This document shows positions 18,306-27,771 of a stretch of 64,000 nucleotides of DNA, in pieces (positions within the stretch are counted from its first letter, which is position 1; each line of letters begins with the position of its first letter). Made by a program: the position numbers and the translations under genes. Origin of the DNA: Bradyrhizobium forestalis (GTDB lineage Bacteria; Pseudomonadota; Alphaproteobacteria; Rhizobiales; Xanthobacteraceae); contig NZ_PGVG01000002.1 in assembly GCF_002795245.1 (NCBI RefSeq), forward strand, positions 124,001 to 188,000. Reading direction: 5' to 3'. The notes beneath the pieces were generated by a model that did no database searches, had not been told where the DNA came from, and was given only the letters and a program-made list of their open reading frames with translations.

Positions 18306-19541
18306 TCAACGACTTTCCGCACGAGTGCTTGCATCGACGCTGACGGCGCTGGCGCTCCCGCCCAAATTCCACCCGCGGCCACGTTCGCCAAAGATCTCGT
18401 ATCCTGTCGCCGTGACTGCGACGGTGTCCTCGAGCTTGATGAAGCCGCGCTTCGGATGCTTCATCGTGGTCTCTATCGAGACCACCATGCCGGGTTCGAG
18501 CGGCTGGTGCGCGTCGGTGTCATCGTAGGGGACGGGACCCTTGGCGGTCAGGCGCGGGGCCTCGTGGCTGACGAGACCCATGCCGTGAGCCAGGAACTCA
18601 GTGCAGTCGCGCTGGCCGATCTGGGCAAGCTGCCGCTCGGCCGCGACGTAGATGTCGCCGCCCAGCACACCTGGCCGGACCGCGGCGAAGGCGGCGCGCT
18701 GCACCGCCTCGATCTCGGCCAGACAATCCTTCAGTTCGCCGTCGGGCTCGCCCAGCACGGCCATGCGCGCGAGGTCGCCGATATAGCCCTGATAATTGCC
18801 TCCGGAATCCAGCGACAGCACCTCGCCTTGCTCCCAGCGCTGCGCTGATGGCGCCCGGTTGTGGCTGCTGCCGCAGGCGAGCAGGCAGTATTCGAAGGTC
18901 AGGCCGCGATTGGCTTCCGCAAGGCGCAATGCGTCAGACAATTGCCGCTTGGTCGTGCCCCGACCGTGCCCGGCGATCACCGCCAGCATGGATGCGATGA
19001 CGAGCTCAGACGCCGTCTTCAACTTCGCCAACTCCTCCGCCGACTTGACCGCCCGCAGCCGCTCCAGCACCAGCACGGCGTCCTTGAGCTCTGCGCCGGG
19101 CAGGGCGTCGGCCAGCGCCTTCCCTGCATCCATCGGCATGAACGGAAACTCGATCCCGATCTGCTTCATTGGCACGCCGGATTGCCGAATCAGGTCTGCA
19201 GCCCGCGTGACGGCGTCCACCGAACCGTTGGATTCGGTCCGGACCTGCGGCACCCAGGGCGGCGCAAGGGCGCGCTGATGGGCTTCGAGCCGGTGGCCGA
19301 CATAGACGGATTTCTCGGGCGCACCCTTGGGATACACCAGCACCGGCAGATAGCGGCTGACTCCCAAGGCATCCATATAATCGAAGAAGATCGCACGCTC
19401 GGCGCCCAGGAGGTACTGCACGTTGTGCTTGGAGGTCGCGATCAGGATATCAAATCCGGCCGCCTCCATGAGACGGTCGAGCTTGGCGGCATCAAACGGA
19501 ATGGCACGCGAGGCAGCGGCGCGGGCAACGGTCTCCTGCAT
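18306..19541 (-). CDS. M24 family metallopeptidase (Xaa-Pro aminopeptidase / creatinase-like)
   Basis: Pita-bread-fold enzyme of 411 residues with an N-terminal creatinase-like domain and a C-terminal M24 domain. The five expected metal ligands are visible: Asp in LSLDSGG, Asp in IGDLAR, His in LAHGMG, Glu in VVSIETT and Glu in IKLEDT. It probably cleaves X-Pro peptides or a related small substrate. The frame opens 57 bp earlier, but the ATG at 19541 has GGAGG seven to eight nt before it. A perfect palindrome lies 53 bp upstream of the start. It is transcribed divergently from the TRAP operon. Confidence 0.85.
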   Translation of the reverse strand: MQETVARAAASRAIPFDAAKLDRLMEAAGFDILIATSKHNVQYLLGAERAIFFDYMDALGVSRYLPVLVYPKGAPEKSVYVGHRLEAHQRALAPPWVPQVRTESNGSVDAVTRAADLIRQSGVPMKQIGIEFPFMPMDAGKALADALPGAELKDAVLVLERLRAVKSAEELAKLKTASELVIASMLAVIAGHGRGTTKRQLSDALRLAEANRGLTFEYCLLACGSSHNRAPSAQRWEQGEVLSLDSGGNYQGYIGDLARMAVLGEPDGELKDCLAEIEAVQRAAFAAVRPGVLGGDIYVAAERQLAQIGQRDCTEFLAHGMGLVSHEAPRLTAKGPVPYDDTDAHQPLEPGMVVSIETTMKHPKRGFIKLEDTVAVTATGYEIFGERGRGWNLGGSASAVSVDASTRAESR

Positions 19542-19594
19542 GGCGAACCTCCAATGGCTGCGGCGGTTTGATCTCCTGCAATTCCTGTCAGCGG

Positions 19595-19617
19595 CCATCC
19601 GACTAACAGTCGGATGG
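19595..19617. promoter_or_regulatory. perfect 10-bp palindrome, candidate repressor operator
   Basis: CCATCCGACT (19595-19604) and AGTCGGATGG (19608-19617) are exact complements around AAC, and a further GTCGG follows at 19618. The site is 53 bp upstream of the M24 peptidase start, in the 460-bp divergent gap before the TRAP genes. The form resembles TetR- or GntR-type operators. The rest of the gap (19618-20001) has an AT-rich stretch near 19698-19745 that may hold promoters, and no gene I can support. Confidence 0.4.
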
Positions 19618-20001
19618 TCGGTTGGCTCCCGATGTTAGGCCTGAAGTAGGGTTCGAAACAGCTTGGCGAACTGCCCGCCAGGTCCATACCCGTAATTCGC
19701 ATAAGGTATATTATGGAATATCTTTATCTTCAATTCGATCAATTGTTTAGACGAAACTCCTGCTGCTGCACCTCCACTTGAGTGCCGCTTTCGGTTCGTC
19801 GTCTCAGCTCTTGACGGCTACTGTGCATGGGGTTGTTTTGCAGATTCCGCATCCAGCCCATCTCTCCAAAAGCCGATATTGCCGTGACCTTGTCCGGCTG
19901 CAATAAGCGAGGCCTCGCGAGATCGCAGATGACCTTAAGGCCGACCGTCCGTATAGGTTTGCATCTCAGAACAACAACAAACCTTCCGAGGAAGCAGACC
20001 C

Positions 20002-21033
20002 ATGGTCTTTTCAACGCGCTTTTCCCGACGCACGCTTCTCAAGGCCTCCGCCGCGACCGCGGTCCTGGGCGGCCTCGGTGCGCCCCATGTGGCCCGCGCC
20101 CAGAGCGCCGAGTTCACCTACAAATACGCCAACAACCTGCCCGACACCCATCCGCTGAACGTGCGCGCCAAGGAGATGGCGGCGGCGATCAAGAGCGAGA
20201 CGAACGGCAAGTTCGACCTCCAGATCTTCCCGAACAACCAGCTCGGCTCCGACACCGACATGCTGAGCCAGATCCGCTCCGGCGGCGTCGAGTTCTTCAC
20301 GCTGTCCGGCCTGATCCTGTCGACGCTGGTGCCGGCGGCGTCCATCAACGGCATCGGCTTTGCCTTCCCGGACTACGACACGGTCTGGAAGGCCATGGAC
20401 GGCGATCTCGGCGCCCATGTCCGCGGCGAGATCAAGAAGGCCGGGCTCGAGGTCATGGACAAGATCTGGGACAACGGCTTCCGCCAGACCACGTCGTCGA
20501 CCAAGCCCATCACCGGCCCTGACGACCTCAAGGGCTTCAAGATCCGCGTGCCGGTGTCGCCGCTGTGGACCTCGATGTTCAAGGCGTTCGATGCGGCGCC
20601 CGCCTCGATTAATTTCAGCGAGGTCTATTCGGCGCTGCAGACCAAGATCGTCGAGGGCCAGGAGAACCCGCTGGCGATCATCTCGACGGCAAAACTCTAC
20701 GAGGTGCAGAAATACTGCTCGCTGACCAACCACATGTGGGACGGCTTCTGGTTCCTGGCCAACCGCAGAGCCTGGGAGAAGCTGCCGCAGGACGTGCGCA
20801 CCGTCGTCGCCAAGAACATCAACGCCGCCGCCGTCAAGGAGCGAGAGGACACCGCCAAGCTCAACGCCAACCTGCAGCAGGAGCTCGCGGGCAAGGGCCT
20901 GACCTTCAACCAGCCGGCTGTTGCGCCATTCCGCGACAAGCTGCGCACCGCCGGCTTCTATGCCGAGTGGAAGGGCAAGTATGGCGATCAGGCCTGGGAT
21001 CTCCTGGAAAAGGCCGTCGGCAAGCTGTCGTAA
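20002..21033 (+). CDS. TRAP transporter substrate-binding protein (DctP family)
   Basis: Periplasmic solute-binding protein of 343 residues. A twin-arginine-like signal (FSRRTLLKASAATAVLGG) ends near ARA at residue 33. The mature protein has the DctP pattern: YKYANNLPDTHPLN at the start, the FPNNQLGSDTDMLSQIRSG segment, GFKIRVPVSPLW with the Arg that usually binds a carboxylate, and SEVYSALQTKIVEGQENP near residue 215. The ligand is therefore probably an organic acid. It is followed 30 bp later by the fused membrane subunit and then an acyl-CoA synthetase, which together suggest uptake and CoA activation of a carboxylic acid. Confidence 0.88.
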   Translation: MVFSTRFSRRTLLKASAATAVLGGLGAPHVARAQSAEFTYKYANNLPDTHPLNVRAKEMAAAIKSETNGKFDLQIFPNNQLGSDTDMLSQIRSGGVEFFTLSGLILSTLVPAASINGIGFAFPDYDTVWKAMDGDLGAHVRGEIKKAGLEVMDKIWDNGFRQTTSSTKPITGPDDLKGFKIRVPVSPLWTSMFKAFDAAPASINFSEVYSALQTKIVEGQENPLAIISTAKLYEVQKYCSLTNHMWDGFWFLANRRAWEKLPQDVRTVVAKNINAAAVKEREDTAKLNANLQQELAGKGLTFNQPAVAPFRDKLRTAGFYAEWKGKYGDQAWDLLEKAVGKLS

Positions 21034-21063
21034 CGCGTTGGGGCCGCCGAGGTCAGTATCAGG

Positions 21064-22947
21064 ATGGCTCATGTCGAGGTGACCGAAGTGGTGGGTGAGG
21101 CGGCGTTTCAGTCCCCTCGCCGACCTTCGTTGCTGGCTTCGGCCGAGCGCGTGCTTGGTCTCATCGTCGAGATCCCGGCGGCGATCCTGGTCGTCGCCGA
21201 GATCGTGATCCTGTTTGCCGGCGTGGTCGCACGCTACGGCCTGCACCGGCCGCTGATCTGGTCGGACGAGCTCGCCTCGATCCTGTTCCTGTGGCTCGCG
21301 ATGCTGGGCGCGGCGGTCGCATTCCGCCGCTCCGAGCACATGCGCATGACCGCCGTCGTGGCCAGCGCCAGGCCTGCGATGCGGGCCTATCTCGATCTGG
21401 TCGCGACCTCAGCGGCGCTGGCGTTCCTGGCGCTGATCGTCTGGCCGTCCTGCGACTATGCGTACGAAGAGAGCTACATCACGACGCCGGCGCTGCAGAT
21501 CTCCAACATGTGGCGCGCCGCCGCACTGCCGGCCGGCATCGGCCTGATGGCGGCCTTTGCGTTGCTCCGGCTGCTGCGCGCAGCCGACTACCGAATGGTT
21601 GCAGCCGCCGTGCTGTCGGTTGCGGTCGTGATCGGCCTGTTCTGGCTGGCGCAGCCGTTGCTGCGGCCGCTTGGCAATCTCAACCTCGTCATCTTCTTCG
21701 TCGGCGTCGCCGGCTTCTGCGTCTTTGCCGGTGTTCCCATTGCGTTCGGCTTTGGCCTCGCCATCTTCGGTTATCTCGCGCTGACCACGCGGACGCCCGT
21801 CATGGTGCTGGTCGGGCGGATGGACGAGGGCATGAGCCACCTTATCCTGCTCTCGGTGCCGCTGTTCGTGTTCCTGGGGCTCCTGATCGAGATGACTGGC
21901 ATGGCGCGGGCCATGGTGGCGTTCCTGGCGAGCCTGCTCGGCCATGTCAGGGGTGGCCTGCATTACGTGCTGGTCGGCGCCATGTACCTGGTCTCCGGCA
22001 TTTCCGGCGCCAAGGCCGCCGACATGGCCGCAGTTGCGCCCGTGCTCTTTCCCGAGATGAAAGAGCGCGGCGCCAAGCCCGGCGATCTCGTCGCGCTTCT
22101 CGCGGCGACGGGCGCCCAAACCGAGACCATTCCGCCCAGCCTCGTGCTGATCACGATCGGCTCGGTCACCGGCGTCTCCATCGCGGCGCTGTTCACCGGC
22201 GGCCTGCTGCCCGGCGTCGTGCTCGCGATCACGCTGTGCATGCTGGTGTGGTGGCGCTACCGCCACGAGGACATGAGCCATGTCCGCCGCGCCACTTCAT
22301 CCGAGATCGGCAAGACCTTCATCGTCGCCCTGCCCGCGCTCGCGCTGCCCTTCGTGATCCGCTACGCCGTGGTCGAGGGCATCGCGACCGCGACCGAGGT
22401 CTCCACCATCGGCATCGTCTATGGCGCTCTCGTCGGCCTGCTGGTCTACCGCCGCTTCGACTGGCAGCGGCTGTTTCCGATGCTGGTCGAGACGGCGGCG
22501 CTGTCGGGTGCGATCCTCCTGATCATCGGCACGGCGACCGGTATGGCCTGGGGCCTGACCCAATCCGGCTTCTCGCGCTCGCTGGCTGCGGCCATGACCG
22601 GATTGCCGGGCGGCGCGGCGAGCTTCATCGCCGTGTCGATCCTGGCCTTCACCATCCTCGGCAGCGTGCTGGAGGGCATTCCGGCCATTGTGCTGTTCGG
22701 ACCGCTGCTGTTCCCGATCGCCCGCGCCGTCGGCGTGCACGAGGTGCACTACGCCATGGTGATCATTCTGGCCATGGGTATCGGGCTATTCGCCCCGCCC
22801 TTCGGCGTCGGCTATTATGCCGCATGCGCCATCGGACGCGTCGATCCGGCCGAAGGCATCAGGCCGATCTGGGGCTATCTGCTGGCGCTGCTGGTGGGAT
22901 TGATCATCGTCGCGATCTTCCCCTGGATATCGATCGGATTCCTTTGA
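21064..22947 (+). CDS. TRAP transporter fused permease (DctQ-DctM)
   Basis: A 627-residue inner-membrane protein that combines both TRAP membrane subunits. Residues 1-165 have four helices and the DctQ signature (VVARYGLHRPLIWSDELASILFLWLAMLGAA, RRSEHMRM). After a linker helix near 180-200, residues 205-627 are DctM-like with about 12 helices, including PLFVFLGLLIEMTGMAR, SGISGAKAADMAAVAPVLFPEM and the C-terminal GLFAPPFGVGYYAACAIG. It works with the adjacent DctP by sodium- or proton-driven uptake. The second TRAP system of this window has separate subunits. Confidence 0.9.
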   Translation: MAHVEVTEVVGEAAFQSPRRPSLLASAERVLGLIVEIPAAILVVAEIVILFAGVVARYGLHRPLIWSDELASILFLWLAMLGAAVAFRRSEHMRMTAVVASARPAMRAYLDLVATSAALAFLALIVWPSCDYAYEESYITTPALQISNMWRAAALPAGIGLMAAFALLRLLRAADYRMVAAAVLSVAVVIGLFWLAQPLLRPLGNLNLVIFFVGVAGFCVFAGVPIAFGFGLAIFGYLALTTRTPVMVLVGRMDEGMSHLILLSVPLFVFLGLLIEMTGMARAMVAFLASLLGHVRGGLHYVLVGAMYLVSGISGAKAADMAAVAPVLFPEMKERGAKPGDLVALLAATGAQTETIPPSLVLITIGSVTGVSIAALFTGGLLPGVVLAITLCMLVWWRYRHEDMSHVRRATSSEIGKTFIVALPALALPFVIRYAVVEGIATATEVSTIGIVYGALVGLLVYRRFDWQRLFPMLVETAALSGAILLIIGTATGMAWGLTQSGFSRSLAAAMTGLPGGAASFIAVSILAFTILGSVLEGIPAIVLFGPLLFPIARAVGVHEVHYAMVIILAMGIGLFAPPFGVGYYAACAIGRVDPAEGIRPIWGYLLALLVGLIIVAIFPWISIGFL

Positions 22948-22969
22948 GACGCATTTGAGGAGGGTGTCG

Positions 22970-24619
22970 ATGAGTGAGCGGCAGAACCCATACAATATCG
23001 GCCTCGGCAAGACTCCCGCCAACTACGTGCCCCTGAGCCCGCTGAGCTTCCTTGCCCGCAGCGCCGCGGTGTATCCCGATCACGTCAGCACGGTCTACGA
23101 GGGGCGCAGCTTCACCTGGGCGCAGACCCACGAGCGCTGCCGACGCTTTGCCTCTTATCTGGCGGGCAAGGGCATCGGCGTCGGCGACACCGTGGCGGCG
23201 ATGCTGCCGAACATCCCGGCGATGAACGAGGCGCATTTTGCCGTGCCGATGATCGGCGCCGTGCTCAACGCCCTCAACATCCGCCTCGATGCGCCCTCGA
23301 TCGCGTTCCAGCTCGATCACGGCGGGGCGAAAATCATTCTTGTCGATCCCGAATTTTCCAGCGTGATCACCGACGCACTGGCGCAGATGAGCGGGCCAAA
23401 GCCATTCGTGATCGATGTCGACGACGCCGCCTTCAAGGGCGGCAAGCGGATCGGCGAGATCGAGTATGAGGCTGCCGTTGCCCAAGGCGATCCCGGCTTC
23501 GCCGCGGTCACGCCGCAGGACGAATGGGACGCGATCGCGCTGAGCTACACCTCGGGCACGACGGGAAATCCCAAGGGCGTCGTCACCCATCATCGCGGCG
23601 CGTATCTGAACGCGGTCAGCAACATCCTCGCCGGCAATCTCGGCCAGCATCCGGTCTATCTCTGGACGCTGCCGATGTTCCACTGCAACGGCTGGTGCTT
23701 CCCGTGGACCATCGCGGCCGCTGCCGGCATCAATGTCTGCCTGCGCAAGGTGGAGCCGACCAAGATCTTCGAGCTGATCAAACAGCACGGCGTCACCCAC
23801 ATGTGCGGCGCGCCGATCGTCTACAACACGCTGATCAACGCGCCGGATGCGCCCAAAGGCAATGCCGCCCGCCGCGTCGTCGGCCTGATCGCCGGCGCCG
23901 CGCCGCCGGTCGCCGTGCTCGAAGGCGCCGAAAGCATCGGCATCAAGCTGACGCATGTGTACGGCCTGACCGAGGTCTACGGCCCCGCCTCCGTCTGCGC
24001 CGAGCAGCCGGGCTGGGACGACCTTCCGCCTGCCGAGCGCGCGCGCATGAAGCGCCGGCAGGGCGTGCCCTACCCGCTCGAGGAAAGCGTCACCGTCATC
24101 AACCCGCAAACGATGCAGGAGGTGCCGCGCGACGGCGAGACCATCGGCGAGGTCATGTTCCGCGGCAACATCGTGATGAAGGGTTATCTCAAGAACGAGA
24201 AGGCGACCAAGGAAGCCTTCGAAGGCGGCTGGTTTCACACCGGCGATCTCGGGGTGCTCGACGAGCACGGCTACGTCATCATCAAGGACCGCTCCAAGGA
24301 CATCATCATTTCCGGCGGCGAGAACATCTCCTCCGTCGAGGTCGAGGACATCCTCTACAAGCACCCGGCCGTGCTGTTCGCAGCCGTGGTCGCAAAACCC
24401 GATCCGAAATGGGGTGAAGTGCCCTGCGCCTTCGTCGAACTGAAAGACGGCGCAAGCGCAAGCGAGGCCGACATCATCGCCTTCTGTCGTTCGCACATGA
24501 GCGGCTTCAAGACGCCGAAGGCGGTGGTGTTCGGGCCGATCCCGAAGACGTCCACCGGCAAGATCCAGAAATTCCTGCTGCGCAACGAGGTGGGCTCGGC
24601 GAAGGCGATCTCGGCCTGA
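22970..24619 (+). CDS. acyl-CoA synthetase (AMP-dependent, ANL superfamily)
   Basis: Cytosolic ligase of 549 residues that adenylates a carboxylic acid and transfers it to CoA. Motifs are A3 YTSGTTGNPKGV, the middle VYGLTEVYGPA, A7 GWFHTGDLGVLDEHGY, A8 IKDRSKDIIISGGENISSVEVE and the C-terminal catalytic lysine in PKTSTGKIQK. The MFHCNGWCFPW segment is typical of the medium-chain or propionate-like branch. I chose the ATG at 22970 because GAGGAGGG precedes it. It lies 22 bp after the fused TRAP permease, so the imported acid is its likely substrate. Confidence 0.9.
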   Translation: MSERQNPYNIGLGKTPANYVPLSPLSFLARSAAVYPDHVSTVYEGRSFTWAQTHERCRRFASYLAGKGIGVGDTVAAMLPNIPAMNEAHFAVPMIGAVLNALNIRLDAPSIAFQLDHGGAKIILVDPEFSSVITDALAQMSGPKPFVIDVDDAAFKGGKRIGEIEYEAAVAQGDPGFAAVTPQDEWDAIALSYTSGTTGNPKGVVTHHRGAYLNAVSNILAGNLGQHPVYLWTLPMFHCNGWCFPWTIAAAAGINVCLRKVEPTKIFELIKQHGVTHMCGAPIVYNTLINAPDAPKGNAARRVVGLIAGAAPPVAVLEGAESIGIKLTHVYGLTEVYGPASVCAEQPGWDDLPPAERARMKRRQGVPYPLEESVTVINPQTMQEVPRDGETIGEVMFRGNIVMKGYLKNEKATKEAFEGGWFHTGDLGVLDEHGYVIIKDRSKDIIISGGENISSVEVEDILYKHPAVLFAAVVAKPDPKWGEVPCAFVELKDGASASEADIIAFCRSHMSGFKTPKAVVFGPIPKTSTGKIQKFLLRNEVGSAKAISA

Positions 24620-24628
24620 GAGCAGTCT

Positions 24629-24678
24629 GGAGAGTCTTCCGCCCGCACGCCGAATGCAGCGAGCGGAAGCCTCTCTCC
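24629..24678. terminator. hairpin between convergent acyl-CoA synthetase and dctP
   Basis: GGAGAG-T-CTTCCGC (24629-24642) can pair with GCGGAAG-C-CTCTC (24663-24675), giving a 12-bp stem with one internal mismatch and a 20-nt loop. It fills the 63-bp gap between the convergent stops, as expected for a bidirectional terminator. Confidence 0.5.
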
Positions 24679-24682
24679 GTCG

Positions 24683-25660
24683 TCACATCTTCTTGTAGGC
24701 GTCGACGACCGCCTGGCCGTCGGCCCCCGCCTTCTTGAGCCAGTCGGCCGTGAGCTGCTCGCCGATCTTCTGGAAGCCGGCCTTGAGTGCCGGGCTCGGC
24801 GGCTCGACGGTCATGCCTTTCGCCTTGAGCTGATCGATGTACCAGGTGCTCTTGTCCTGCCAGGCCTTCCAGCCACGGGTTTCCGCCGTCGCCGCGGCTT
24901 TGAGGATGGCCTCCTGGGTCGGCTTGTCGAGCGCCTCGAACGCGGCCTTGTTGACGAAGGTGTAGTCCTTCGGAATCCAGGCCTGCACGTCGTAGAAATA
25001 CTTGAGCGACTCCCAGGCCTTCGCATCGTAGCCGGTGCCGCCGGACGACATGAAGGAGTTCACCACGCCGGTCGCCAACGCCTGCGGCAATTCGGCCGCC
25101 TGGATCGTGACCGACTGGGCGCCGACCAGCTCGCCGATGCGCGCGGTCCCGACATTGTAGGCGCGCCATTTCAGGCCCTTCATGTCCTCGATCGTCGCCA
25201 GCGGCTTATTGACATAGACGCCTTGGGGCGCCCAAGGCACGACGAACAGCAGCTTGAGACCCTGCGCATCGAGCTTCTTGGTGATCGCGGGCTTGGAGGC
25301 CTGATACAGCTTCATCGCGTCGGGGAAGCTGGTGGCGAGGAACGGCACGACGTCGACGCCGAAGAGCGGGTCCTCGTTCTCGTGGATCGACAGCAGCACC
25401 TCGCCCATCTGCGCCTGCCCGGTCACCACCGCGCGCTTGATGTCGGGTGCCTTGAACAGCGAGGCACCGGGATGAACCGTGATCTGGAGCTTGCCGGACG
25501 TGGCGGCTTCGACGTCCTTGGCGAAGGCGACGAGATTCTCGGAGTGCGGATTGTCGGCAGGATAGGCCGCCGGCAGATTCCATTTGGTCTGGGCCAAAGC
25601 GGGTGTCGCGGCCATCGCGAGGCCTGCGATCAAGGATGCGCAGAATAGACGAGAGATCAT
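24683..25660 (-). CDS. TRAP transporter substrate-binding protein (second system)
   Basis: Periplasmic binding protein of 325 residues with a Sec signal (MISRLFCASLIAGLAMAATPALAQ). It is DctP-like: WNLPAAYPADNPHSENLVAFAKDVEAATSGKL at the start, HPGASLFKAPDIKRAVVTGQAQMGE, and the carboxylate-clamp region MKGLKWRAYNV. It is encoded last in a dctQ-dctM-dctP order, with 38 bp between dctM and this gene. Similarity to the first system's binding protein is low at the N-terminus, so the ligand is probably different. Confidence 0.88.
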   Translation of the reverse strand: MISRLFCASLIAGLAMAATPALAQTKWNLPAAYPADNPHSENLVAFAKDVEAATSGKLQITVHPGASLFKAPDIKRAVVTGQAQMGEVLLSIHENEDPLFGVDVVPFLATSFPDAMKLYQASKPAITKKLDAQGLKLLFVVPWAPQGVYVNKPLATIEDMKGLKWRAYNVGTARIGELVGAQSVTIQAAELPQALATGVVNSFMSSGGTGYDAKAWESLKYFYDVQAWIPKDYTFVNKAAFEALDKPTQEAILKAAATAETRGWKAWQDKSTWYIDQLKAKGMTVEPPSPALKAGFQKIGEQLTADWLKKAGADGQAVVDAYKKM

Positions 25661-25698
25661 CGGGCTTCTCCTCACAGTCAATTTGAAATTCGTTACGC

Positions 25699-27012
25699 TC
25701 AGTCTGGGAAGGCGAGCTTTGGCAGGAACATCACGATCTGCGGATACTCCGTGATGATGAAGACCGCAGCGAGCAACAGCACGAAGAACGGGAACGCCGC
25801 CCGTGCAACAGTGAACGTATCGCGGCCGCTCATGTTCTGGAGCACGAACAGATTGAATCCGACCGGCGGCGTGATCTGGGCCATCTCGACGTGAATGATG
25901 AGATAGACGCCGAACCAGACCAGGTCGAGCCCGGCCTGCTTGACCATCGGCAGCACGATGACGGCGGTCAGGACGATCATCGAGATGCCGTCGATCAGGC
26001 AGCCGAGGATGATGTACATGATGCTCAGATACAGCGCGAGCATGCTCGGCGTGAGCTGCTGCCCCTGGACCCAGGTGGCGAGCGCGGCCGGAATGCCCGT
26101 ATAGGCCATCGCGGCCGTGGTGTAGGCCGCGCCTGCCAGGATCAGCATGATCATGCAGGTCAGGCGCGTCGCGCTCATGATGCTCTCGAGGAAATTCTTG
26201 CGCGTGAGCGTGCCGCTCCACCACGCCAGCAGCAGCGCGCCCGTAACGCCCCATGCAGCGCATTCCGTGGCGGTCGCGAAGCCCAACACCAGTGACAGAA
26301 ACACGGCCAGGATCAGCAGCAGGCAGGGCGCGAGCTTGGCGGACTCGCGGAGCTTCTGCCGGAACGGCATCGGCGGATCGCGCGGCGGAATCTTCTTCGG
26401 GTTGAGCAGCGACCAGATGATGATGTAGCCGGAATAGAGCACGATCACGAGCACGCCCGGCAGGAAGCCGCCGAGAAATACTTGAAGCACGGAGACGTTC
26501 GCCGTGACAGCATAGACCACCATCGGGATCGAGGGTGGAATCAGCAGGCCGAGCGTGCCGGAGCCCGCGAGCGAGCCGAGGCTCAGGCCCTTGTCGTAGC
26601 CGCGCTTGTCGAGCTCGGGCAGCGCGATCTTGCCGATCGTCGCACAGGTCGCCGCCGAAGAGCCCGAGACCGCCGCGAAGATGCCGCAGCCGATCACATT
26701 GACATGGGTGAGGCGCCCGGGCAGCCACTGAACCCAGGGCGACAGCCCGCGGAACATCTCTTCCGACAATTTGGTGCGGAACAGGATCTCGCCCATCCAG
26801 ATGAACAGCGGCAGCGCGGCCAGCGTCCACGAGGAGCTGGCGCTCCAGGTGGTGGTGGCGAGCACGGCGCCGAGTGGCAGGCTCGTCGTCAGCGCCATCG
26901 CCACGAAGCCGACGAGGCCGAGCGAAACCGCGATCCAGACGCCACTTCCCAGCAGCAGGATCATGACGCCGAGCAGGACGAACGACAGCTCGATCATGCC
27001 GAGATTGGCCAT
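25699..27012 (-). CDS. TRAP transporter large permease (DctM)
   Basis: Inner-membrane subunit of 437 residues with about 12 helices. DctM features include PLFIWMGEILFRTKLSEEMFRGL, SGSSAATCATIGKIALPEL, and GTLGLLIPPSIPMVVYA, followed by the C-terminal AQITPPVGFNLFVLQNMSGRD. The open frame extends further upstream into dctQ, but the ATG at 27012 matches the family start and lies 2 bp before the dctQ stop, a coupled arrangement. Confidence 0.92.
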   Translation of the reverse strand: MANLGMIELSFVLLGVMILLLGSGVWIAVSLGLVGFVAMALTTSLPLGAVLATTTWSASSSWTLAALPLFIWMGEILFRTKLSEEMFRGLSPWVQWLPGRLTHVNVIGCGIFAAVSGSSAATCATIGKIALPELDKRGYDKGLSLGSLAGSGTLGLLIPPSIPMVVYAVTANVSVLQVFLGGFLPGVLVIVLYSGYIIIWSLLNPKKIPPRDPPMPFRQKLRESAKLAPCLLLILAVFLSLVLGFATATECAAWGVTGALLLAWWSGTLTRKNFLESIMSATRLTCMIMLILAGAAYTTAAMAYTGIPAALATWVQGQQLTPSMLALYLSIMYIILGCLIDGISMIVLTAVIVLPMVKQAGLDLVWFGVYLIIHVEMAQITPPVGFNLFVLQNMSGRDTFTVARAAFPFFVLLLAAVFIITEYPQIVMFLPKLAFPD

Positions 27013-27014
27013 GG

Positions 27015-27614
27015 TCAACCTCCGCCGCCTTGCGAGATGCGCTCGACGAATTCTTCCGGCGTCTCGTCCGGCGAGCCCTTCTCGTAGCTCGGCCGGTTGC
27101 CGCCGACGACATTGACCATTTCGTCGATGAGCCCAATCGACAGGATCGCAAGGCCGCCGGCAAAGCCGAGCTGCGGAATCCAGAGCGGAAGCGCGACGAC
27201 GCCCTGCGCCACATCGTTGAAGCGCCAGGAGTCGTAGGTCATCTGCACGGCATAGCGGGTGAAATAGAGGATGAAGGCGGTGGCAATACCGAGCGCCACG
27301 ATCTCCGCGATCTGCTTGGTCCGCCCGTGCAGGCGTTCCAGCAGCAGACCGACGCGGATCATCTCTCCGCGCTTGAAGGTGTGAGCGAGACCGAGGAAAG
27401 CCATCGCAGCCATGCACCAGGACGCGAAATCATCGCCGGCGGGAATGTTGATCGCAAACTGACGCCCAACCGACATGACCATCATGATTGCAAAGATCGC
27501 AACCAGGAAGATGCCGGCGGCGTAGCCCGCGCCGAGATAAAGGAGATCCAGAGCGCGTCGCACCAGTCCCCGAGCCGCTACATCATCCGCTGCCAACGCG
27601 ATCCCCATCCTCAC
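27015..27614 (-). CDS. TRAP transporter small permease (DctQ)
   Basis: Inner-membrane protein of about 199 residues with four helices. DctQ features include GRQFAINIPAGDDFASWCMAAMAFLGLAHTFKRGEMIRV. It forms the small membrane subunit with the DctM that follows at once. The frame begins with GTG at 27614; an ATG two codons later (27608) is an equally good start, and neither has a convincing ribosome site. The C-terminus is acidic and cytoplasmic (SPDETPEEFVERISQ). Confidence 0.88.
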   Translation of the reverse strand: MRMGIALAADDVAARGLVRRALDLLYLGAGYAAGIFLVAIFAIMMVMSVGRQFAINIPAGDDFASWCMAAMAFLGLAHTFKRGEMIRVGLLLERLHGRTKQIAEIVALGIATAFILYFTRYAVQMTYDSWRFNDVAQGVVALPLWIPQLGFAGGLAILSIGLIDEMVNVVGGNRPSYEKGSPDETPEEFVERISQGGGG

Positions 27615-27771
27615 ACGAGGCGTTTCAACCGACCCCGCGATTGCGCATCAGGTGCCGGTCCAGCTTGAATATCGTCCTGCCCAGCGCCTGTCTTTCAGAC
27701 GTTAGATCAACACGATGGGGCCCGTGCAAGCAAGGAGTATGCCGGCTGGCGCCGGAATTTCCACCGCAGGT

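Noticed and set aside
21291..22958. 555-codon frame inside the fused TRAP permease
   Set aside because: Out-of-frame Arg-rich translation of a gene with clear membrane segments.
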